Shown in pieces: positions 17,056-25,308 of a stretch of DNA of 64,000 bases (positions are counted from its first letter, which is position 1; every line of letters begins with the position of its first letter). The stretch comes from Actibacterium lipolyticum. Its GTDB lineage: Bacteria > Pseudomonadota > Alphaproteobacteria > Rhodobacterales > Rhodobacteraceae. The stretch lies in assembly GCF_900184935.1 (NCBI RefSeq), contig NZ_FXYE01000002.1, positions 558,001-622,000 of the forward strand. The letters are read 5' to 3'. The translations under genes were made by a program, and so were the position numbers. Under the pieces are notes generated by a model. The model did not search any database. It had not been told where the DNA came from and saw only the letters and a program-made list of their open reading frames with translations.

Positions 17056-17073
17056 CGTTTTCGGATGTTCGAT

Positions 17074-17102
17074 AAAAAAATGCCCCGCCAAGAAGCGAGG
17101 CA
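17074..17102 (-). terminator. Rho-independent terminator of the PopZ-like gene
   Basis: On the minus strand TGCCTCGC (complement of 17095-17102) pairs with GCGGGGCA (complement of 17081-17088) with one G-U pair, followed by seven T (17074-17080). It sits about 18 bp after the stop of the minus-strand gene. Confidence 0.8.
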
Positions 17103-17119
17103 TGAACGCCCGCCCCGCC

Positions 17120-17983
17120 CTAGTCGAAGTCGCGGCTGGCCATTGCGCGGTTAATCTCGCGGCGGACAAGTTTGCGCACGTTGCGAGTGATACGCTCACC
17201 CAACGCGCCCTGAAGCTCTTCGCGCACAATCTCCGAGATCAAGTCTCGCAGTATTTCTTCGTCGATGTTCGCTGGTAGGTCGTCGCTTAGATCGAAACCT
17301 TTGCTGAACGCGTTTTCCGTTTCCTCGGAAACAGCGCTGACTGCCGCACTTGCAACCACTGCGACGTCGTCCATGACCTCTGGAGCGACTGCGTTAAGGA
17401 TTTCATCCTCAGGCTCTTCTGCCGCCTCTTCTACCGCGTCAAAAGAAGTCTCGTCGGTGGTGGCACCTGCATCATTGGCCGGCGCCATGTCAGCCTGTGG
17501 CAACGGGTTCTCAAGAACCATCGTGCCGAGGGCCTCTTCGTCCCCGTCAGGCTCCCACTCTTCGTCGGCAAGCGCGACGGCCGCCTCTAGCTCTGCGATA
17601 CGATCTTCAAGCGTGACGGTTCTGGGCCCACGGGTCGCAGTCGGGTCAGCCGCGCTTTCGTGCGCATTGGTCGTAGAAAAAGAAACCGATGGCTCGCTCG
17701 AATCGCTATAGAAGCTGTGGCTGCGCGAAAACACCGGAGGTTCATCAGAAAACAGGACCTCCGATTCGTCGCTATCGTCCTCGGTCTCGGCCTCTTCCTT
17801 GGCGACGCGCAGCGCAGGTGTCAGCACCAAGCGTTCTGTCCGCTCATCTTCCTCAGACTCCAAGTTTTCCTGAGGCCGACTGCCTGTTGGGCGCCCCTGT
17901 CGCTGAGACGCTTCGTCCGAAACAAGCCGCCGTATAGACGACAGTACATCTTCAATTTCCATATTGCGTACCAGGTCCGACAT
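17120..17983 (-). CDS. PopZ-like polar organising protein
   Basis: 287 aa starting [14 protein letters not shown] at ATG 17983, with GAGGAA 8 nt upstream. The N-terminus [17 protein letters not shown] resembles the conserved PopZ helix. A long acidic disordered middle (about residues 35-220, rich in Glu, Asp, Ala and Pro) follows, then a helical C-terminus ([20 protein letters not shown]) ending in a basic tail. This N-helix / acidic spacer / C-helix layout is that of PopZ (DUF2497), which forms the polar microdomain that anchors the chromosome origin in alphaproteobacteria. The C-terminal helices are divergent, so I call it PopZ-like. It lies just after tolC and pcm on the same strand. Confidence 0.65.
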   Translation of the reverse strand: MSDLVRNMEIEDVLSSIRRLVSDEASQRQGRPTGSRPQENLESEEDERTERLVLTPALRVAKEEAETEDDSDESEVLFSDEPPVFSRSHSFYSDSSEPSVSFSTTNAHESAADPTATRGPRTVTLEDRIAELEAAVALADEEWEPDGDEEALGTMVLENPLPQADMAPANDAGATTDETSFDAVEEAAEEPEDEILNAVAPEVMDDVAVVASAAVSAVSEETENAFSKGFDLSDDLPANIDEEILRDLISEIVREELQGALGERITRNVRKLVRREINRAMASRDFD

Positions 17984-18050
17984 TGCCCGTTTCCTCAAAT
18001 ATTCCGCAGGTATGGTAGCCTGAGCAGTGCGAAGACACAATCACTGGTAT

Positions 18051-19427
18051 CTAGTTGCTCTCACGACCAATGCCCTTCAGCACCCGATCAAGCTGATCAC
18101 CCTGCACGCTGCGAACAGGCGCGTTTTTGACCGCGTTATAGTAAGCCGCTGGATCATAGGTCGGGATACCAAGCTTCAGATGATCCACGGTCAACAGACC
18201 CATGGATGACAAAAGCGCATAGTAAGCTTTGAACAGGCTTGTTTCAGCTTCGACACGCGCCGTACGGGCGTCCAGAAGCTCCTGCTCGGCATCAAGGACA
18301 TCAAGCGTGGTACGCGCGCCTAAACGCGCTTCTTCGCGGGTGCCGTCAAACGCAAGCTGAGCCGCGCGAATTCGCTTATCGCTGGCTTCGACCTGCGCAC
18401 GGGACACGGCCACACCGGCCCACGAATTTCCGACATCCTGCTCAACCAGCTGAACGCTGCGGTGCAAGTTCGCACGATCAGCATCGCGCCCGGCCAAAGC
18501 CTGACGTTCCGCAGATTTCAGCGCCCCACCTGTATAAAGCGTCTGGCTTAGCTCCAGACCGACGCTGGAATTGTCCTGCCCTGCATCATTGCGCGAAAAC
18601 CGTGCGGTGGCATCAACAGACGGACGACGCGCAGCGCGCGCACGACCAATGTTCAGTTCCGAAACTGTAACCTCGCGCTGCGCAGCTTCGATGCTTGGGT
18701 GTGTACGAACCGCGATCGAACGCGCCTCGTCCGCGGATTTCGGAAGGCTGGGCACCCGCGGCAAACCGGAAAGCGCCTTGGGGTAGCGCCCGACAGCGGC
18801 TTTGTAAGCCTCCCGCGATGCGGCAAGCTCTCCCTGCGCGGCCACAAGGCTGCTTTGCGAAGCGGCAAGCCGTGACTCGGCCAAGGAAACATCAGTACGG
18901 GTGACTTCACCAACCTCAAACCGATCGCGCGCCGCACGAAGCTGTTCCGTGATCAAGCGAACGTTGTTCTGCCCCAGCGACACACTTTCCAGTGCACTGC
19001 GCACATCCAGATAGGCCTGTACCGCCGAAAACAGAACGCCCTGCTCGACCGAAACCAACCCGGCACGTGCGCCCAGAACGGTTTCTTTGGCAGCATCGAT
19101 GGCCAAGCGGTTTGCACCGCCGTCATACAGGTTAAGGCTTGCCTGAAGCGCAAGCGACGATGACAAATCACCCGAGTTCAGCACTGTGTCTGAATAGGTG
19201 GAACTGGCGATAAAGCTAATGATCGGGCGCAAAGATGCGATGGCCTGCGCCACGTCTTCATCTGCGGCCCGCAGCAAAGCGCGGTTCTGTTCCAGCAAGT
19301 TACTGTTCTTGTAGGCTGCGATCATCGCGTCCGTCAGCGTTTCCGCAGAGGCGCTTGGCGCGACGACCGCACCGACGCAAGCCATTGAAATTAGTCCGGC
19401 AACCGTATTTCGAAACCCATAGCCCAT
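18051..19427 (-). CDS. tolC: TolC-family outer-membrane efflux protein
   Basis: 458 aa with a signal peptide (MGYGFRNTVAGLISMACVGAVVAPSASA). The mature part has two repeats of long alternating-polarity helices, with the family sequences SLNLYDGGANRLAIDAAK and ELSQTLYTGGALKSAERQA (the OEP repeats) and LDVLDAEQELLDART near the C-terminus. TolC trimers form the outer-membrane and periplasmic duct for type I secretion and efflux. No inner-membrane partner is adjacent. The pcm-like gene lies upstream, about 85 bp away. Confidence 0.93.
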   Translation of the reverse strand: MGYGFRNTVAGLISMACVGAVVAPSASAETLTDAMIAAYKNSNLLEQNRALLRAADEDVAQAIASLRPIISFIASSTYSDTVLNSGDLSSSLALQASLNLYDGGANRLAIDAAKETVLGARAGLVSVEQGVLFSAVQAYLDVRSALESVSLGQNNVRLITEQLRAARDRFEVGEVTRTDVSLAESRLAASQSSLVAAQGELAASREAYKAAVGRYPKALSGLPRVPSLPKSADEARSIAVRTHPSIEAAQREVTVSELNIGRARAARRPSVDATARFSRNDAGQDNSSVGLELSQTLYTGGALKSAERQALAGRDADRANLHRSVQLVEQDVGNSWAGVAVSRAQVEASDKRIRAAQLAFDGTREEARLGARTTLDVLDAEQELLDARTARVEAETSLFKAYYALLSSMGLLTVDHLKLGIPTYDPAAYYNAVKNAPVRSVQGDQLDRVLKGIGRESN

Positions 19428-19511
19428 TATACTGCCCTCGTTCCGCTCAATTTTCTCGTACCAATTGCGGCTGGCCTAATTCACTGGCTCCATTTTACCG
19501 CATCCACGCAT

Positions 19512-20165
19512 TTAAAGTGCGAACGCCCGACCTTTTTCAAACCCAGGCAAAACTGGCGCGCCCGCGTTAAATGCAAAGCGCCAAGAGATCGCTCCGTCGA
19601 TCTTATACCCAATACGGCAGACGCCCAAGGCCTCTTCCATAAAGATTGCGGCGATGCGGCCTCCTTCCCTCAGTTGGCCCAAAATGCCTTCTGGGATGTG
19701 CTCTACAGCGCCCTGAATGGTAATAACGTCATAAGGTCCGTGCTTAGCCGCACCATCAACAAGCGGGCCCTCAATCACGGCCGCATTGTCAACGCCACGC
19801 TCGGACAGAGTCGACTGTGCATCGGCCGCCATTGAACCGTCTTCTTCAACAGCAACAACCGCTTCGGCCATACGGGCGATGACAGCTGTGGAATAACCAA
19901 GGCCGCAAGCGATATCCAAAACGATTTCGTCAGGCTGGATATCCAACGCGTCCAGCATCTTGGCCATGGTGCGCGGCTCCAGCACGACGCGCGCCTGGCC
20001 CAGCACGACGTTTTCGCCCATATAGGCAGCTTCCCGACGGTTCGCAGGCACATAGGCCTCCCGCGGAACAGAAAGCATTGAATCAATTATGGGAAACTTG
20101 GTCACGTCCGAAGGACGAACTTGCGTATCTACCATCATACGGCGGCGCGTTGCGTAGTCTGTCAT
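19512..20165 (-). CDS. Protein-L-isoaspartate O-methyltransferase family protein
   Basis: 217 aa, MTDYATRRRMMVDTQVRP.... Rossmann methyltransferase: motif I is VLDIACGLGYSTAVIAR (residues about 82-98) and motif II ITIQGAVEHIPEGIL. The PCMT family repairs isoaspartyl residues using S-adenosylmethionine. Motif I here departs from the usual GTGSGY, a variant common to the alphaproteobacterial genes placed upstream of tolC. Repair activity is therefore likely but not assured. Confidence 0.88.
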   Translation of the reverse strand: MTDYATRRRMMVDTQVRPSDVTKFPIIDSMLSVPREAYVPANRREAAYMGENVVLGQARVVLEPRTMAKMLDALDIQPDEIVLDIACGLGYSTAVIARMAEAVVAVEEDGSMAADAQSTLSERGVDNAAVIEGPLVDGAAKHGPYDVITIQGAVEHIPEGILGQLREGGRIAAIFMEEALGVCRIGYKIDGAISWRFAFNAGAPVLPGFEKGRAFAL

Positions 20166-20293
20166 GTGACTAAACTCTTTGGTCTAGTTGAGGTCAATTC
20201 AGTGATGCCACAGAAACCCGGGCACGGCAACACGCCAACGTGTCGAACGGCGCTTGCACCCCCTCAAACCATGCGCTATGTCACCCGGACTTC

Positions 20294-20367
20294 GGCGAGT
20301 TGGCGGAGTGGTTACGCAGCGGATTGCAAATCCGTGTACACCGGTTCGATTCCGGTACTCGCCTCCA
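20294..20367 (+). tRNA. tRNA-Cys (GCA)
   Basis: 74 nt. The acceptor stem GGCGAGT (20294-20300) pairs with ACTCGCC (20357-20363), followed by discriminator T and an encoded CCA (20365-20367). The anticodon loop is TT-GCA-AA flanked by CGGAT/ATCCG, and the T arm CCGGTTCGATTCCGG is perfect. Its 3' end is the left attachment site of the integrated island. Confidence 0.97.
20351..20367 (+). repeat. attL: tRNA-Cys 3' end (17-bp direct repeat)
   Basis: TCCGGTACTCGCCTCCA, identical to 34863-34879. Integrases of tRNA-targeting islands recombine in this part of a tRNA gene and keep the tRNA intact at one end. The integrase gene lies immediately to the right. Confidence 0.85.
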
Positions 20368-20405
20368 AGTGCTTCTAAATCAGCGACTTAGCTTCGTGGC
20401 TATCA

Positions 20406-20430
20406 AGTGGGACACAACAGTGGAACACAA
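20406..20430 (+). repeat. Tandem 12-bp repeats, likely integrase arm-type sites (left)
   Basis: AGTGGGACACAA (20406-20417) and AGTGGAACACAA (20419-20430) repeat with a 13-bp period between the tRNA and the integrase start. Similar copies occur next to the right end at 34781-34803. Pairs of short direct repeats at both ends of an island, outside the core repeat, are what integrase N-domains bind. Confidence 0.5.
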
Positions 20431-20433
20431 ACC

Positions 20434-22020
20434 ATGAAGCTGTCAGCCTACCTAAGCCCTTCAAGACACGGTATATTCTATTTCCGTTGGCCTCTGCCCC
20501 ATTCCGGGCTTGAGAAACGCAGCACTGTTAAGATTTCATTAAGAACAAGATGTCCACATCAAGCGGCAGACTTAGCGAGATACTTAGCTGCACATGGTAG
20601 AATCGTAAGGGATAGCAACACGTTGGCAGGACTTCGGCAAAGCGAGATACGCGAAAAGGTGACGGTCTACTTCAAGGCCCAACTTGACCAGTACCTTGAC
20701 TGGCTGGACCGTCGCGGGCTGTCAAAGAATGCCTTAGCCGACGCACGCGAAGAAATGCTGGACCATGATTGCGGCGTTGATCTCGAAAGCCTTAGCCCCG
20801 CATACTTGCCCATTGCTCGCTTTAAGCGGGTCATGGACGTTTCAGACGAACAATGGGAGGCCAGCCAGCCCCGGATCACCATAGAACTGCGCAAGGGGCG
20901 ACGGGACATGCTCAGGCGCGTTCTGGACGCCGCTGAGGGCCAAGAAAGCTATTCCTATGGCGAAACCCCGGCAGCCATAGTCGCGCCTCCTGCGCCCACT
21001 CAGGACGCCTCATCGCCGCTTGGTGTGGCTGTCGAAGAATTTAACGCAGACCAAGCCCGCCGCCTACCTGACAAAACCGCCAAACAGAACCGGGCCTATC
21101 TCGGCATTCTTCTGGAATACTTCGGCCCAGAGCGGCTTTTGGGGTCGATTACCAAGCAAGACGCGAACAAGGTCAAACAAGTGCTGCATGACCTTCCATC
21201 CAACCGGAAGGTCAAGACAACCCTGAAAGGCTTGCCCTTGATGGAAGCAATCAAGGTTCCGGGTCAGGCCAAGATTTCGGACAAGACCATTGACAGCCAT
21301 ATCCAGATGTTCGCGGCTTTCTTTCAGTGGGCCGAAACACACGGCCACGCACCGCACAGGCTCTTTGAAGGCATGAAACTGGGCAAACGCGCCAAGAAGA
21401 ACGAGATAAAGCGCAAGCCATTCACGCCCGAACAGGCACAGCGCATCTTGACTGAATTGACCGAAAATACTTCTGGCCTTGTCCGCAGTGAAAGCCACAA
21501 GTGGGGTATGCTGTTGGCCCTGTTCACCGGGGCACGCCTGAACGAGATTTGCCAACTGCACATTGCAGATGTGCGTCAAGAAGACGACATATGGTTTCTG
21601 GACATCACAGATGAAGGCGACGACGGCAAGAAACTGAAAACAGAAGCTGGGCGGCGAAAAGTCCCCCTCCACTCGGAATTGATACGCCTCGGTTTCCTTG
21701 AGCTTGTTCAAAGCCGCAGCAAAGGCAAGCGGCTTTTTCCTGACTACAACCTCAACGTAAACGGTGGGTACGGGCGCAGTCTGGGCCGCTGGTGCAATGA
21801 ACGGTTCTTGCCTGAACTCGGCATCAAAGAACCGGGTATCGTGTTTCACTGCTTCCGGCACACCATTGTTACAAGGCTGAGCCAAGTCGATGTGCCGGAA
21901 CCGATTGTGCAGTGTATTGTCGGCCACGCCCGATCAGGCGTGACCCAAGACGTGTATATGCGCGAAGGCTACAAGCTCCGCCAACTCAAGTCGGCGATTG
22001 ATCGGTTTAGAGTGTTCTGA
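20434..22020 (+). CDS. Site-specific tyrosine recombinase (island integrase)
   Basis: 528 aa from ATG 20434 (an in-frame GTG at 20407 would add 9 residues and run through the arm repeats). The N-terminal segment SPSRHGIFYFRWPLP is typical of the DUF6538 SAM-like arm-binding domain. The catalytic domain has the first Arg in FTGARLNEIC (about 366), HxxR in FHCFRHTIVT (about 471), GHARSGVTQDVYM and the nucleophile Tyr at about 505-513. All tyrosine-recombinase residues are present. It lies directly inside the tRNA-Cys attachment site, so it almost surely mobilised the 20.35-34.88 kb island. No excisionase is recognised. Confidence 0.93.
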   Translation: MKLSAYLSPSRHGIFYFRWPLPHSGLEKRSTVKISLRTRCPHQAADLARYLAAHGRIVRDSNTLAGLRQSEIREKVTVYFKAQLDQYLDWLDRRGLSKNALADAREEMLDHDCGVDLESLSPAYLPIARFKRVMDVSDEQWEASQPRITIELRKGRRDMLRRVLDAAEGQESYSYGETPAAIVAPPAPTQDASSPLGVAVEEFNADQARRLPDKTAKQNRAYLGILLEYFGPERLLGSITKQDANKVKQVLHDLPSNRKVKTTLKGLPLMEAIKVPGQAKISDKTIDSHIQMFAAFFQWAETHGHAPHRLFEGMKLGKRAKKNEIKRKPFTPEQAQRILTELTENTSGLVRSESHKWGMLLALFTGARLNEICQLHIADVRQEDDIWFLDITDEGDDGKKLKTEAGRRKVPLHSELIRLGFLELVQSRSKGKRLFPDYNLNVNGGYGRSLGRWCNERFLPELGIKEPGIVFHCFRHTIVTRLSQVDVPEPIVQCIVGHARSGVTQDVYMREGYKLRQLKSAIDRFRVF

Positions 22021-22145
22021 GGGGTATATATGCGTTTAGAACGGCCCGTTGCGGACATTCAGAGCGAGCTCAATAAATGTCAGAGGTCTGCTGGCTGTGA
22101 ACCTGCGATCCATTTGACAGAATCGCCGCGCTCTTCATAGCTCGT

Positions 22146-23033
22146 CTATTCATCGATTACCTGCGCTGAGAAAATTTTAGCCAGTTTCTGGAAAAGATCG
22201 GCCCGCGCGGACGAAGGTCGGAAGGCCAAGGTAACCCGACGCGGGCAAGCGTCCGGCAAAGGTGTCAGTTGGATATCCACGTGACGTGTCACCCCTGCGC
22301 GGATGGCGAGTTCCGGAAGCAGGGTGATGCCGAGGCCTTCCGAGACCATGGCAATCAATGTGGTCAAACTGGTTGCCGCAAAGCGGTTCTCCGAGGTCTC
22401 GAGCCGACCGGGATAGGCCGCAAGCGCATGGCGTTGAAGGCAATGACCCTTTTCCAAAAGCATGATCTCGCTGCTATCGATCAGGGTGGTAGCACCGCCC
22501 TCGGGAACCCGGTCCGACGGCGTTGCAAGCTGATAGCCATCCTCGAACAGCTCGATCAGCTCCAACGATCCGGTGTCGAAAGGTAATGCGATCAAAATGA
22601 CATCAAGGCGTCCGTCATGAAGCCCGGCAATCAAACTCTCCGTCAACTCCTCCCGCAGAAAGAGCCGCAGGTTGGGCAATTGCTCTCGGATGTGCGGTAG
22701 CGCCCGCGGCAACAGGTAGGGCCCAACGGTCGGGATTGCGCCGAGCTTCAGGTCACCTTCGAACGGATTGCGATGCGCACGCGCCAAGGCCTCAATCTCT
22801 TCGGCCTCGACCAGCATGCGCTGCCCCCGTTCGGCAATTTCGTGGCCCAGCGGTGTCAGCATCACGTGACGCCGTGTGCGTTCGACCAACTGCACGCCGA
22901 GCCGCTCTTCCATGTCCTTGATCCCAGCACTCAGCGTCGGCTGCGTGACAAAACATGTCTCGGCAGCGCGTGAGAAATTGAGCGTATCGGCGACTGCAGT
23001 CAGGAAATGTAGCTGACGGAGCGTGACCATCAT
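22146..23033 (-). CDS. OxyR-like LysR-family regulator with a single redox cysteine
   Basis: 295 aa starting MMVTLRQLHFL with AGGAGA 6 nt upstream. The LysR HTH is at residues 3-60 (LNFSRAAETCFVTQPTLSAGIKDME). The sensor domain has LLEKGHCLQRHALAAY, aligning with the peroxide-sensing loop of OxyR: the peroxidatic cysteine is Cys198, but the resolving cysteine nine residues on is Tyr207. It is divergent from a peroxiredoxin gene across a 100-bp region with two LysR-type dyads, the usual oxyR/ahpC arrangement. The second cysteine is missing, so the sensing chemistry must differ, for example sulfenic acid, persulfide or mixed disulfide. Part of the island. Confidence 0.88.
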   Translation of the reverse strand: MMVTLRQLHFLTAVADTLNFSRAAETCFVTQPTLSAGIKDMEERLGVQLVERTRRHVMLTPLGHEIAERGQRMLVEAEEIEALARAHRNPFEGDLKLGAIPTVGPYLLPRALPHIREQLPNLRLFLREELTESLIAGLHDGRLDVILIALPFDTGSLELIELFEDGYQLATPSDRVPEGGATTLIDSSEIMLLEKGHCLQRHALAAYPGRLETSENRFAATSLTTLIAMVSEGLGITLLPELAIRAGVTRHVDIQLTPLPDACPRRVTLAFRPSSARADLFQKLAKIFSAQVIDE

Positions 23034-23038
23034 AGAAA

Positions 23039-23094
23039 TCTCCTATAAATATTAGTGATTATTCCAGTTTCTCCTATAAGTGTCGAGCGGTTAT
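23039..23094. promoter_or_regulatory. LysR-type operator region between the regulator and the peroxiredoxin gene
   Basis: TCTCCTATAA occurs twice (23039-23048 and 23070-23079), exactly 31 bp apart. Each copy leads into an ATAA/TTAT dyad: ATAA-N10-TTAT (23045-23062) and ATAA-N11-TTAT (23076-23094). Two half-sites three helical turns apart fit a LysR tetramer. The first copy also contains the Shine-Dalgarno of the regulator gene, which suggests autoregulation. Confidence 0.55.
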
Positions 23095-23133
23095 CTATGT
23101 GCCATCGAAACGCTGCACATAAGGATGACAGCC

Positions 23134-23778
23134 ATGACCACAGAAACCCGCCCAGCCGGGCCCCGTCTGAACGAAGTTGCACCTGCCTTTGACGCGCCGA
23201 CAACCCATGGTCGCAGGTCCCTCGAGGATTACCGCGGCAAGTGGCTGATCCTGTTCTCGCACCCGGCCGATTTCACCCCGGTTTGTACCACCGAGTTCAT
23301 CGCCTTTGCCAAGCGCCAGGACGAGTTCGCCGCGCTGAACACCGAGCTTCTTGGCCTCTCGATCGACAGCCACTACAGCCACATCGCATGGGTGCTGAAC
23401 ATCAAGGAGAAGTTCGGCGTCGACGTGCGTTTCCCAATCATTGCGGATCTGAACATGGCCGTCGCCCAAGCCTATGGAATGATCCAGCCTGGGGCATCCG
23501 ACACGGCCGCCGTGCGGGCCACGTTCATAATTGACCCCGAGGGGGTATTGCGGGCCATGGTCTACTACCCGATGAATGCCGGCCGTTCGGTTGCGGAAAT
23601 TCATCGCCTGCTGGTCGCCCTCCAAACCGCCGATGAGAACAAGTGTGCCATGCCCGAGAACTGGACCCTGGGCGATGAAGTGATCGTACCCACCCCGGCT
23701 ACTCCCGACGCCGCACTGGCCCGTGCCAGCGAAGGTTACAATACGGTCGATTGGTACTTCTCGACCCGTGCGTTGTGA
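23134..23778 (+). CDS. Prx6-type peroxiredoxin
   Basis: 214 aa starting MTTETRPAGPRLNE at 23134 after AAGGA. The peroxidatic Cys51 is in DFTPVCTTEF. The long C-terminal arm (to residue 214) with ENKCAMPENWTLG (Cys171) is characteristic of the Prx6 group. It reduces hydrogen peroxide, organic hydroperoxides or peroxynitrite in the cytoplasm. The partner reductant is unknown. It is divergent from the OxyR-like regulator and followed by the metallo-hydrolase gene after a GC hairpin (23788-23808), so both are probably induced together. Confidence 0.92.
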   Translation: MTTETRPAGPRLNEVAPAFDAPTTHGRRSLEDYRGKWLILFSHPADFTPVCTTEFIAFAKRQDEFAALNTELLGLSIDSHYSHIAWVLNIKEKFGVDVRFPIIADLNMAVAQAYGMIQPGASDTAAVRATFIIDPEGVLRAMVYYPMNAGRSVAEIHRLLVALQTADENKCAMPENWTLGDEVIVPTPATPDAALARASEGYNTVDWYFSTRAL

Positions 23779-23787
23779 CGCCCTGTG

Positions 23788-23808
23788 GCGGGCCGTAACC
23801 CGGCCCGC
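23788..23808 (+). other. GC-rich hairpin between peroxiredoxin and metallo-hydrolase genes
   Basis: GCGGGCCG (23788-23795) pairs with CGGCCCGC (23801-23808) around TAACC. No T tract follows, so it is more likely an mRNA-processing or partial-attenuation structure than a full terminator. Confidence 0.5.
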
Positions 23809-23843
23809 TGCCCCTGCAGTTTAGAAAAAAGGACGAGATCGCC

Positions 23844-24713
23844 ATGACAAATCCAATCGTGAAATCATTCTGGGACGAACCAACCGGAAGCTGGCAGTAC
23901 GTCTTCCATGATCCCGACACCATGAAAGGTGCCATCGTCGATCCCGTACTGGATTTCGATCCGCTGGCAGGGGCGATCTCGGCCGCCAATGCAGAGCGTC
24001 TTCTTAACTATGTGCGCGAGACTGGGATCGAGCTTGTCTGGATCCTCGACACCCATCCCCACGCGGATCACTTCTCGGCAGCGCAGTGGCTCAAGGCCCA
24101 GACCGGTGCCCCCACCGCGATCGGCGCAAAGGTGACCGGTGTGCAAAAGCTGTGGCAGGGCATCTACAACCTGCCGGCAGATTTCCCGACCGATGGCAGT
24201 CAGTGGGATAAAAGGTTTGCTGATGGAGACACCTTCATGGTGGGCAACGTCCCCGTGACGGTGATGTTCTCGCCCGGTCATACCATGGCTTCGATCACCT
24301 ACGTGGCGGGCGATGCGGCCTTTGTGCACGACACGCTTATGATGCCAGACAGCGGAACCTCGCGGGCGGATTTCCCCGGCGGCAGTTCTGATGCCCTGTA
24401 TGACAGCATAAGCGCGATCCTTGCCCTACCGGAGGACACGCGGGTCTTTGTCGGCCACGACTACGCGCCCGGCCGTGAACCGCTTTGCGAGGCAACCGTT
24501 GCCGAACATCGCGCCGCCAATATCCACTGGAAGGACGCCCCTTCGCGTGCCGAGTATCGTGAAGTCCGCGATGCGCGCGACGCGACCCTGCCGCTGCCAA
24601 AGCTGATGCTGGCCGCATTGCAGGTGAACATCCGCGGCGGGCAGGTGCCCAAGGCAGAAGACAACGGTAGATCCTATCTCAAGGTGCCATTGGACTATTT
24701 CGAAAGCCGCTAA
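23844..24713 (+). CDS. Metallo-beta-lactamase-fold hydrolase, persulfide-dioxygenase-like (Blh)
   Basis: 289 aa. The zinc/iron motif THPHADH is at residues 70-76, with His146 in SPGHTM, Asp163 in VHDTL and His205 in GHDYAPG. The close family is the Blh/ETHE1-like group, which oxidises glutathione persulfide to sulfite and is often controlled by sulfide-responsive regulators such as BigR. No rhodanese is fused. With the sulfide:quinone-oxidoreductase-like gene 7 kb downstream in the same island, sulfide detoxification is the best reading. Lactonase activity is the alternative. Confidence 0.85.
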   Translation: MTNPIVKSFWDEPTGSWQYVFHDPDTMKGAIVDPVLDFDPLAGAISAANAERLLNYVRETGIELVWILDTHPHADHFSAAQWLKAQTGAPTAIGAKVTGVQKLWQGIYNLPADFPTDGSQWDKRFADGDTFMVGNVPVTVMFSPGHTMASITYVAGDAAFVHDTLMMPDSGTSRADFPGGSSDALYDSISAILALPEDTRVFVGHDYAPGREPLCEATVAEHRAANIHWKDAPSRAEYREVRDARDATLPLPKLMLAALQVNIRGGQVPKAEDNGRSYLKVPLDYFESR

Positions 24714-24723
24714 GCGCGCCCGG

Positions 24724-25185
24724 TCATGGGCGGCAATCGTCTGGCATCTCGGGTTTGAGCGACAAAAGCGCGCTCAGCCCGCAATTGCCCTGCACAAGGT
24801 CGTGCAGCGTCACCAGATCGAGTTCATGGTAAAAGGCGTCAAGTGCCCGCTCTATATAGCGCCGCAAACGACATGCCGTGTGCAGCGGGCATGTATTCGT
24901 CTTTTCGTCGAAACACTCGGCAAAGGGGATGTCGCCTTCGAACACGCGAAAGACACCACCGATAGACACCTCTTCAGGGTGACGGGCCAATGCGAAACCA
25001 CCGGCTCGCCCGCGTATGGTAGAGACATATCCTTCGGCCTGAAGACGCTGGACCACGTGCGCGGTGTGATTGATGGAACAGTTGCACAGGTTTGCCACTT
25101 CGGCTGTCTTGAGCAGACGACCCGGATTGTCGGCACACGCCATCAAAATGCGCGCAGCAAGGTTGGTTCTCGTGGTCAGTCGCAT
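24724..25185 (-). CDS. Rrf2-family Fe-S regulator (NsrR/RirA-like)
   Basis: 153 aa. Winged HTH (AEVANLCNCSINHTAHVVQRLQ) and the family cysteine triad Cys91, Cys99, Cys105 (C-x7-C-x5-C in AECFDEKTNTCPLHTAC), which in RirA and NsrR binds a 4Fe-4S cluster sensing iron or NO. It is divergent from cydD, and dyads of one type occur upstream of cydD, upstream of cydA and 29 bp before its own start. So it most likely represses the bd-oxidase genes until its cluster is damaged by NO, low iron or reactive sulfur. NsrR-like by context; the effector is not proven. Confidence 0.88.
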   Translation of the reverse strand: MRLTTRTNLAARILMACADNPGRLLKTAEVANLCNCSINHTAHVVQRLQAEGYVSTIRGRAGGFALARHPEEVSIGGVFRVFEGDIPFAECFDEKTNTCPLHTACRLRRYIERALDAFYHELDLVTLHDLVQGNCGLSALLSLKPEMPDDCRP

Positions 25186-25213
25186 AAAATCTCCGTAAGT
25201 CTCAATAATCCTG

Positions 25214-25233
25214 CATTTCTGATCCGGAATTTA
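25214..25233. promoter_or_regulatory. Operator-like motif, rrf2/cydD promoter, copy 1
   Basis: CATTTCTGATCCGGAATTTA matches 16 of 20 positions of the best copy before cydA (28640-28659). It lies 29 bp upstream of the Rrf2-regulator start and can serve both directions. Confidence 0.6.
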
Positions 25234-25279
25234 CTTTGAGCCAAATCAAGTCGTCATGTGCTGTCCGCACGTAAACATG

Positions 25280-25299
25280 CATTCAGGATGCGAAAAAGC
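25280..25299. promoter_or_regulatory. Operator-like motif, cydD leader, copy 2
   Basis: CATTCAGGATGCGAAAAAGC matches 15 of 20 positions of the copy at 28640-28659. It ends 10 bp before the GTG start chosen for cydD, where a repressor could block initiation. Confidence 0.5.
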
Positions 25300-25308
25300 G
25301 GAGCGCCC

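Noticed and set aside
20368-20400. Similarity of AAATCAGCGACTTAGC after the tRNA to AAAATCAACCACTTAGC after attR as an extended repeat
   Set aside because: The spacing from the core repeat differs by 5 bp and bases mismatch, so I limit the direct repeat to 17 bp.
20434-22020. Reading the island as a prophage
   Set aside because: Only an integrase is present; all other genes are metabolic or regulatory.
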